Positions 57,983-64,000 of a stretch of 64,000 nt of DNA are shown piece by piece. The number at the start of each line of letters is the position of its first letter. Positions within the stretch are counted from its first letter, which is position 1. The translations under genes were made by a program, and so were the position numbers. Below the pieces are notes generated by a model. It did no database searches. It was given only the letters and a program-made list of their open reading frames with translations, and was not told the origin of the DNA. The DNA is from an uncultured Pelagibacteraceae bacterium (GTDB lineage: Bacteria > Pseudomonadota > Alphaproteobacteria > Pelagibacterales > Pelagibacteraceae), in NCBI GenBank assembly GCA_902562875.1, contig CACEVB010000001.1, positions 1-64,000 on the forward strand, in the 5' to 3' direction.

Positions 57983-60900
57983 CGAAGTTGTTTCTTCAAC
58001 TCAATATCAATTGCATCTATTCTTTTTGTATTTTTTGCAAGAGCCAAATACATCGCTGGGGTTACATAAAGTGTAAAAAATGTAGAAATTAACATTCCAC
58101 CAAGTATTGTACAACCAACTGCTAATCTTGATCCTTCGCCAGCACCGGGTCCTATATTACCTAGAACCAAAGGGATCATTGCAATCATTGTGCTTAATGA
58201 TGTCATAATAATTGGTCTGAACCTTAAATAACATGCTTCCTTTAAAGCAGTCTCAATGTTTTTGCCTGCTACTCTTAATTGATTAGTGTAATCAACTATT
58301 AAGATACTATTTTTAGTTGATATACCAATTAATATTATTAAAGCTATCTGCGAAAATACGTTAATAGAGCTATTAAGGAAAAGTATAAAAACTAATCCTC
58401 CAAAAACAGCTAATGGGACTGTAAGTATTATGATAAAGGGATGAATGAAAGAATTGAATGTTGCAGACATCACTAAATAAGCTGTCAACAAAGCTAAAGC
58501 AAAAATAATATATAATTCATTACTTGTCTCTTTGAGTTCCTCAGACTTTCCTTTCCATGTAATTTGTTTATCTGATGCAACTACAGACATAGTATTTTCT
58601 AAAAATTTAATTGCTTCATTTAAAGTGTAATTTTCACTCAAATCTGAAGAAATAGTTACCGCTCTTTGTCTGTTATATCTCGACAATTTATTAGCAGAAC
58701 CCTCTTCTTCATACTCAACTAAGTTGGCAAGAGAAATAAGTTCACCAGAACTTTCTGACCTTACAAAAATTTTACTTAAACCCTGTTGATTTTTCCTGTC
58801 ATCTTTATACTGCTGTAAAATTATTGGATATTCCTTGCCTAATTTGTTAAATTTAGTAACTATTTTACCTCCATAAAGTGTTTCTAAGGTTTCACCAATA
58901 GTTTTGATTGAAATACCAAGATCTTTGGCTTTAGTTTTATTTATCAGTAATTTTATTTCAGGTCTATTTCTTGTATAATCAGATTCTATTCTTGATAAAT
59001 TTGGGTTTTCTCTCATTGCTCTTATCACTTTTTTTTGTGTTTCTTCAAGATCTTCATAAGTATTTCCATAAATCACCATTTGAACAGGTTTGTTATAATT
59101 AGACGTTCTTATAGATTGTGGAGAAATTGGAAAAGCTAGTGTTTGAGGAACAGTTACAATTTTTCCAATTGCCTTCCTCATTATGTTTTGTGAATTTTCT
59201 GATCTATTTTTCCAATTGTCTAATAAAGATATTATTAAAAAACTATTATCAGCTCCAAAACCGGGTACAATCATTAAAAATTTTTTATAAGGACTATTGT
59301 CATCTTTCAAGAGAGGTATTAGTCTTTTTTCTACATCCTCAGCTCTTTGTTGTGTGTAATCAAAAGAGCTTCCTTCGTCTGTGAATCCAATCACTAGATA
59401 AGCTCCTCTGTCTTCTAGAGGCAATAATTCTTTTTTTGTAAAATTATATAAAAGTGCAGATCCAATAATTATAAAAAATATAAATCCAATTATTATATTT
59501 TTACGATACAACCAGAATTGAAGAGTATCTCTATAAAAATTTGAAAATCCAATAAAAAACTTATTAAAGTTTTTAACTATAATATTTGATTTTTTTTGGT
59601 TGTCCAAAAATTTACTTCCTAGCATTGGTGATAGTGTTAATGCGACTAAAGACGAGACTACAATTGCAAATGATAAAGCAATTGCAGTTTCTTTAAATAA
59701 TGTTCCAGCTATTCCCTCTATGAAGATGAGTGGTAAGAATACTGCTACCAATATTAATGTAGTAGCTATTATTGCAAAAGTTATCTGTTTCGATCCCTTA
59801 AATGCTGCAACCAGCGGTGTTTCTCCCTGTTCAATTCTTCGATAGATAGCATCGGTCATTATAACCGAATCATCTGTGATGATACCGATCGCTAAAATAA
59901 AACTTAAAAGTACAAAAATATTAATTGATAAATCAAATATATATATACCTAAAAAAGTTGCTATAAGACTTACTGGAAGTGCAATTGCGGGAACTATAAC
60001 AGCTTTTAAATTTCCTAAAAATAAATAGATTATTATTACAACTAAAATAAATGCAATAAACAAAGTTTTATAAACTTCATTAATTGCTACACTTATATAT
60101 GTGGCTCTATTAAAGGCTACTTCTAGGTTTAATCCGGCTGGTAAATTAGGCTTAATTTTTCTGATTTTATCTTTGACATCGTTTGATAGTTCAACTGTTG
60201 ATGCACCACTACGAGCATAAATTCCTATACCAACAGAATTAAAGTTTAATGCATTTTTACTTTGTGATCTAAAAAATGCTTTTTCTGATACTGGTCCAAA
60301 TTCTATTTCAGCTATATCTGATAATTTAACAACGTTATTTTTAACTTTTTTAATTGGAAGTTGTTTTAGTTTTTCTAAATCATTATATGATTTATCAATA
60401 TTAAGTGTTAAATCTTTATTATCTGCCTCAAGAGATCCTGCGGGCAATCTGACGTTTTCCTTATTAAGAGCTAATTCGACTTCATGAGTAGTCAAGTTAT
60501 ATGCTGCTAATTTTATAGGATCTATCCAAACTCTAACACTTAGTTCTCTTAAACCTCCAGTTCTTATTCTTCCAACATTTTTAATACTTGAAAATTGATC
60601 AATTAAATACCTTTCAACATAATCTCCTAATTCTAAGTCGCTCCAAGTTGGTGAAGACAAAGATAACCACATGGTTGTGGTAAAACCAGCAGCCTGTTTT
60701 AAAATTCTTGGAGGATCAGACTCTGATGGAAGTCTCTCAACAACTCTGGCCACTCTTTCTCTTATATCATTAGCTGCATCATCTAAATCTACATCTGTAT
60801 CAAATTCGATGTTTATTTTACTTTTTCCATTTTCAGATGATGAGTCTATATTTTTAATACCTTCAGCACCTCCTATAACTTCCTCAAGAACTTGAGTTAC

Positions 60901-61089
60901 TTCTTCGTCTACTATTTGTGATGATGCAGAAGAATATTCAACATTTACTTGAACGACTGGCGGCTGTAATCCAGATGGCAATTCTCTAACAGGTAATTTC
61001 CAAAAAACAAATGACCCGAACAACACCAATATTAAAGATAATACCCATGAAAATGCTGGTCGTTTAATACTTAATTCTGTTATTAACAT
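57979..61089 (-). CDS. RND-type efflux transporter, inner-membrane subunit
   Basis: 1036 aa; LPSGLQPPVVQVNVEYSSASSQIVDEEVTQVLEEVIGG, DDSVIMTDAIYRRIEQG, GISTKNSILIVDYTNQL. Confidence 0.95.
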   Translation of the reverse strand: MLITELSIKRPAFSWVLSLILVLFGSFVFWKLPVRELPSGLQPPVVQVNVEYSSASSQIVDEEVTQVLEEVIGGAEGIKNIDSSSENGKSKINIEFDTDVDLDDAANDIRERVARVVERLPSESDPPRILKQAAGFTTTMWLSLSSPTWSDLELGDYVERYLIDQFSSIKNVGRIRTGGLRELSVRVWIDPIKLAAYNLTTHEVELALNKENVRLPAGSLEADNKDLTLNIDKSYNDLEKLKQLPIKKVKNNVVKLSDIAEIEFGPVSEKAFFRSQSKNALNFNSVGIGIYARSGASTVELSNDVKDKIRKIKPNLPAGLNLEVAFNRATYISVAINEVYKTLFIAFILVVIIIYLFLGNLKAVIVPAIALPVSLIATFLGIYIFDLSINIFVLLSFILAIGIITDDSVIMTDAIYRRIEQGETPLVAAFKGSKQITFAIIATTLILVAVFLPLIFIEGIAGTLFKETAIALSFAIVVSSLVALTLSPMLGSKFLDNQKKSNIIVKNFNKFFIGFSNFYRDTLQFWLYRKNIIIGFIFFIIIGSALLYNFTKKELLPLEDRGAYLVIGFTDEGSSFDYTQQRAEDVEKRLIPLLKDDNSPYKKFLMIVPGFGADNSFLIISLLDNWKNRSENSQNIMRKAIGKIVTVPQTLAFPISPQSIRTSNYNKPVQMVIYGNTYEDLEETQKKVIRAMRENPNLSRIESDYTRNRPEIKLLINKTKAKDLGISIKTIGETLETLYGGKIVTKFNKLGKEYPIILQQYKDDRKNQQGLSKIFVRSESSGELISLANLVEYEEEGSANKLSRYNRQRAVTISSDLSENYTLNEAIKFLENTMSVVASDKQITWKGKSEELKETSNELYIIFALALLTAYLVMSATFNSFIHPFIIILTVPLAVFGGLVFILFLNSSINVFSQIALIILIGISTKNSILIVDYTNQLRVAGKNIETALKEACYLRFRPIIMTSLSTMIAMIPLVLGNIGPGAGEGSRLAVGCTILGGMLISTFFTLYVTPAMYLALAKNTKRIDAIDIELKKQLR

Positions 61090-61958
61090 TATTTATTTAA
61101 TGGTTTAATTTTTCCGTTAGGTCTGACTTTTTTTAAACCCTCGGCAACAATAATATCACCTGCATTCAATCCAGAAGTAACTTCTACTTTGCCATCGTTT
61201 CTAAGCCCAATTTGAATTTCAGATCTATTTGCGATGTTGTCTTTAGAAACTTTATATACGTAAGCTTTATTCCCCTCTAGGATTATACTTGTGTCTGGAA
61301 TACTTAAAGAGTCTCTGTTATTAGTGCTTAATGTTATTTCTAATAATGAACCTGGAATGAGTTCATAATCTGGATTGTCTATTTTAACTCTAGTTAATAT
61401 ACTTCTTGTTTCAGCATTTATCCTGCTTGCAACACCGTCAATTTTTCCTTTATAGATTTTGTCTTTAATGCCAGAAAACTTAGCTATTACTGATAAATCT
61501 TTTTTAATAACAGTTGCAAAGTTTTCAGGTATTTTAAGATCTACATATATTTCTGAATTATCATCTAATGTTACTATTATAGAGTTTTCTGATCCAAGCA
61601 CATCTTCAGTAATACCTCTCACACCTAATACACCACTAAAAGGCGCTATAATATTTTCACTTTTTAATTTTACAATTATCTCACCCTTTTTCACAAATTT
61701 TTTTAGATTTAAATCTGAGATAAGATTACTTTTTTCAATTCTAAAAGTTTTGTTCTTTTTTGATATAGCAGTGCCAAAACTTTCAATGTTGTCTGAAAAT
61801 TCATTTTTTATAACCTCAGATACAATTATTGATGGGGGTGGTCTTTTGCTAAACTTTTTTTTAAAATGATTGCCAATCATAGTCCTACCAATGATGACTG
61901 ATGCAATGATCAAGAAAAAAATAATAATTATTGTTGTAATTTTAGTTGATCTTTTCAT
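61089..61958 (-). CDS. RND periplasmic adaptor (membrane fusion protein)
   Basis: N-terminal TM; ENIIAPFSGVLGVRGITEDVLG; GLNAGDIIVAEGLKKVRPNGKIKP. Confidence 0.92.
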   Translation of the reverse strand: MKRSTKITTIIIIFFLIIASVIIGRTMIGNHFKKKFSKRPPPSIIVSEVIKNEFSDNIESFGTAISKKNKTFRIEKSNLISDLNLKKFVKKGEIIVKLKSENIIAPFSGVLGVRGITEDVLGSENSIIVTLDDNSEIYVDLKIPENFATVIKKDLSVIAKFSGIKDKIYKGKIDGVASRINAETRSILTRVKIDNPDYELIPGSLLEITLSTNNRDSLSIPDTSIILEGNKAYVYKVSKDNIANRSEIQIGLRNDGKVEVTSGLNAGDIIVAEGLKKVRPNGKIKPLNK

Positions 61959-62776
61959 TTAAATATCTTCCCATACTCAGCCCAAGAGCCGTCATATATT
62001 GTTGGATTATAATTATTATTAATTAGAGAATATGCAAGTGCTAAAACGCATGAGGTAATACCTGAACCGCACGAAAAAACCACATTATCATTATCAATGT
62101 CGCTAATAATATTATTAAATATAATTTTCAATTCCTCTTTACCTTTAAATGTTTTGTCATCTTTAATTACATTATTAAATGGTATACAAATTGAATTTTT
62201 AATAGAACCATTCCTAACTCCTTCTCGTGGTTCCTTTGTCTTGCCTTCAAACCTGTCTTTACTACGAGCATCTACTAAACTAAATACTTTGTTTTCTATA
62301 TTTTGATTTATTTCATCTAAATTTTTAACCATAAATTTATTTTCATCTGCCTTATAGTTTGTCATTTTTGATCTAGTATGATCCTCGGTAATTGGAAAAT
62401 TATTTTTCTTCCATTTTTCTAACCCACCATTCAATACACTAACTAATTTTTTACTATGGCCAAAATATAGTAACATATACCAAAGTCTACAGGAGCTAAG
62501 AACTTTTGAATTATCGTAAATCACAATTTTATCATTGTTTGATATTCCTATTGATGACATTATTTTTTCCCACATATCTTTATTTGGAAGCATGTGAGGT
62601 AAATCAGAGTTCAGATCCGAATTTTTATCTATATCAAAATAAATAGCATTGGGTATATGTTCTGAACTATACTCTTTTAAACCATCTCTATTTTCACTCG
62701 GAAGATGCCATGAGCTATCTATAATTTTTACAGTATCTTTATTTTCGAACAACCATTCTGTTGATACTAAAGACAT
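61955..62776 (-). CDS. sseA: Rhodanese-domain sulfurtransferase (3-mercaptopyruvate sulfurtransferase-like)
   Basis: Two rhodanese domains; VFSCGSGITSCVLALAY active site; EGVRNGSIKNSICIPFNNV. Confidence 0.92.
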   Translation of the reverse strand: MSLVSTEWLFENKDTVKIIDSSWHLPSENRDGLKEYSSEHIPNAIYFDIDKNSDLNSDLPHMLPNKDMWEKIMSSIGISNNDKIVIYDNSKVLSSCRLWYMLLYFGHSKKLVSVLNGGLEKWKKNNFPITEDHTRSKMTNYKADENKFMVKNLDEINQNIENKVFSLVDARSKDRFEGKTKEPREGVRNGSIKNSICIPFNNVIKDDKTFKGKEELKIIFNNIISDIDNDNVVFSCGSGITSCVLALAYSLINNNYNPTIYDGSWAEYGKIFK

Positions 62777-62781
62777 TTAAT

Positions 62782-63222
62782 TTAATTTTCTAAATATTTT
62801 TGATGATAATCTTCAGCTTTACAATAATTTTTACTCTCAGAAATATTAGTCACTATCTTTCCATTATATTTACTATTTATTTTATTTAAAATCTTTTGAG
62901 CAGCTTGTTTTTGGTTTTCTGATGTATAAAAAATTTCACTTCTATATTGAGTTCCAATATCATATCCTTGTTGATTTAGTGTTGTCGGGTCGTGTATTTC
63001 AAAAAAAAAATTTAATATTTGTTCATAAGAAATGACTTTATCGTCAAACTCAATTTTAACAACCTCAGCATGATTAGTTTTACCAGTGCAAACCTCTTTG
63101 TATGTTGTTTCACAGCTAATTCCTCCGCAGTATCCAACTTCCGTTTTTAATACGCCATTAAGTTTACTGAATTTAATTTCAGGTCCCCAAAAACAACCAG
63201 CTGCAAGTATTGCTATTTCCAT
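62782..63222 (-). CDS. msrA: Peptide-methionine (S)-S-oxide reductase
   Basis: AAGCFWGPEIKFSKLNGVLKTEVGYCGG; FFEIHDPTTLNQQGYDIGTQYRS. Confidence 0.95.
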   Translation of the reverse strand: MEIAILAAGCFWGPEIKFSKLNGVLKTEVGYCGGISCETTYKEVCTGKTNHAEVVKIEFDDKVISYEQILNFFFEIHDPTTLNQQGYDIGTQYRSEIFYTSENQKQAAQKILNKINSKYNGKIVTNISESKNYCKAEDYHQKYLEN

Positions 63223-63256
63223 TGATATAAATTTATATTTGTCTTAAGTTAATTGT

Positions 63257-64000
63257 ATGCTCTCCAAAAATCAATTAGGCTTTTTGTACATGTTTATGTC
63301 AGTTTGTGCCTTTTCTTTAATGGATCTAGTAGTTAAGTGGTCAAATGAGTATCCTTTAGGACAAGTCCTTTTTTTCAGAGGTTTTGTAGGTGCTGTTATA
63401 TATTTTTTAATAATACCAAGAGAGAGAATAAAGAATTTTTATCATACAAAAAGAGCTGGACTACATTTTTTGAGATGTTTCTTTGGTCTTATAGCATTAC
63501 TATCAATATTCACAGCATTAAGAAATTTACCTTTAGCAACAGTCGTGAGTATATCTTTCGCAGCACCTATATTCACAACTATCTTTTCAATTTTCTTTTT
63601 AAGTGAGAATGTAGGAATTTATAGATGGCTTGCAGTATTAATTGGATTTATAGGTATTGTAATTATAGCTGAGCCTGGTTTTACTGAACTAAATATATTT
63701 TATATTTACCCAATCATTTTTTGTCTTGGAATGGCATATGTGGCAATTTCAATAAGACAATTATCTAAAACAGAGCCAGTTTGGTTAATTTCACTTTATT
63801 TCTCTCTCGCCATAACCATTATAAGTTTAATCACTATTCCAAGTGGATGGATCATGCCTAGTTTAAACGATTTAATTATATTGTCTCTTTTAGGAGTATT
63901 CGGAGGAGTTGCAAATTTATGGTTAAGTCAATCATATAAATTTTCAGAGGTGTCCCTAGTCACTCCATTAAAGTATTTGGCACTTGTTTTTGCAATTATA
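63257..64000 (+). CDS. EamA/DMT-family transporter, 3' end cut off by window end (not in the ORF track)
   Basis: Read by eye from ATG 63257: MLSKNQLGFLYMFMSVCAFSLMDLVVKWSNEYPLGQVLFFRGFVGAVIYF..., no stop seen to window end. Confidence 0.85.
   Translation, partial: MLSKNQLGFLYMFMSVCAFSLMDLVVKWSNEYPLGQVLFFRGFVGAVIYFLIIPRERIKNFYHTKRAGLHFLRCFFGLIALLSIFTALRNLPLATVVSISFAAPIFTTIFSIFFLSENVGIYRWLAVLIGFIGIVIIAEPGFTELNIFYIYPIIFCLGMAYVAISIRQLSKTEPVWLISLYFSLAITIISLITIPSGWIMPSLNDLIILSLLGVFGGVANLWLSQSYKFSEVSLVTPLKYLALVFAII

Overview
The window is an AT-rich, gene-dense chromosomal segment of a streamlined alphaproteobacterium. Gene order and protein character resemble SAR11 / Candidatus Pelagibacter (inference from content, not from a database search). 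Most of it is core metabolism: sdhAB, a CoA-acylating semialdehyde dehydrogenase, mdh, sucCD, sucAB and lpd; priA; the F1-ATPase operon atpHAGDC; rppH-ctpA-rsfS-nadD-proA-proB-obg-rpmA-rplU; gloB; metW-metX with a SAM-II riboswitch; hisC-like and tyrA; an NlpC/P60 protein, an AmpG-like MFS permease and TrkH; lysK, pyrD, rpmB and a YhhQ-like transporter; a polyamine operon; a RegA-like regulator; bioY and a lone ABC ATPase; polA; chvI-chvG-ahcY; tsaE with amgK- and murU-like genes; gpmA; DUF1476; and an RND pump with sseA and msrA. The most interesting accessory element is a three-gene, translationally coupled cassette between lpdA and priA (12637-15469). It encodes a PhyH-type Fe(II)/2-oxoglutarate dioxygenase, a class I SAM methyltransferase and an EgtD-type histidine N-alpha-methyltransferase, with no EgtB, EanB or OvoA homologue anywhere in the window. 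I propose it as a candidate biosynthetic system for a modified amino-acid betaine. Other points of note are a hairpin plus U-tract in the leader of the polyamine operon, and six convergent gene pairs that all overlap or are separated by a single base.
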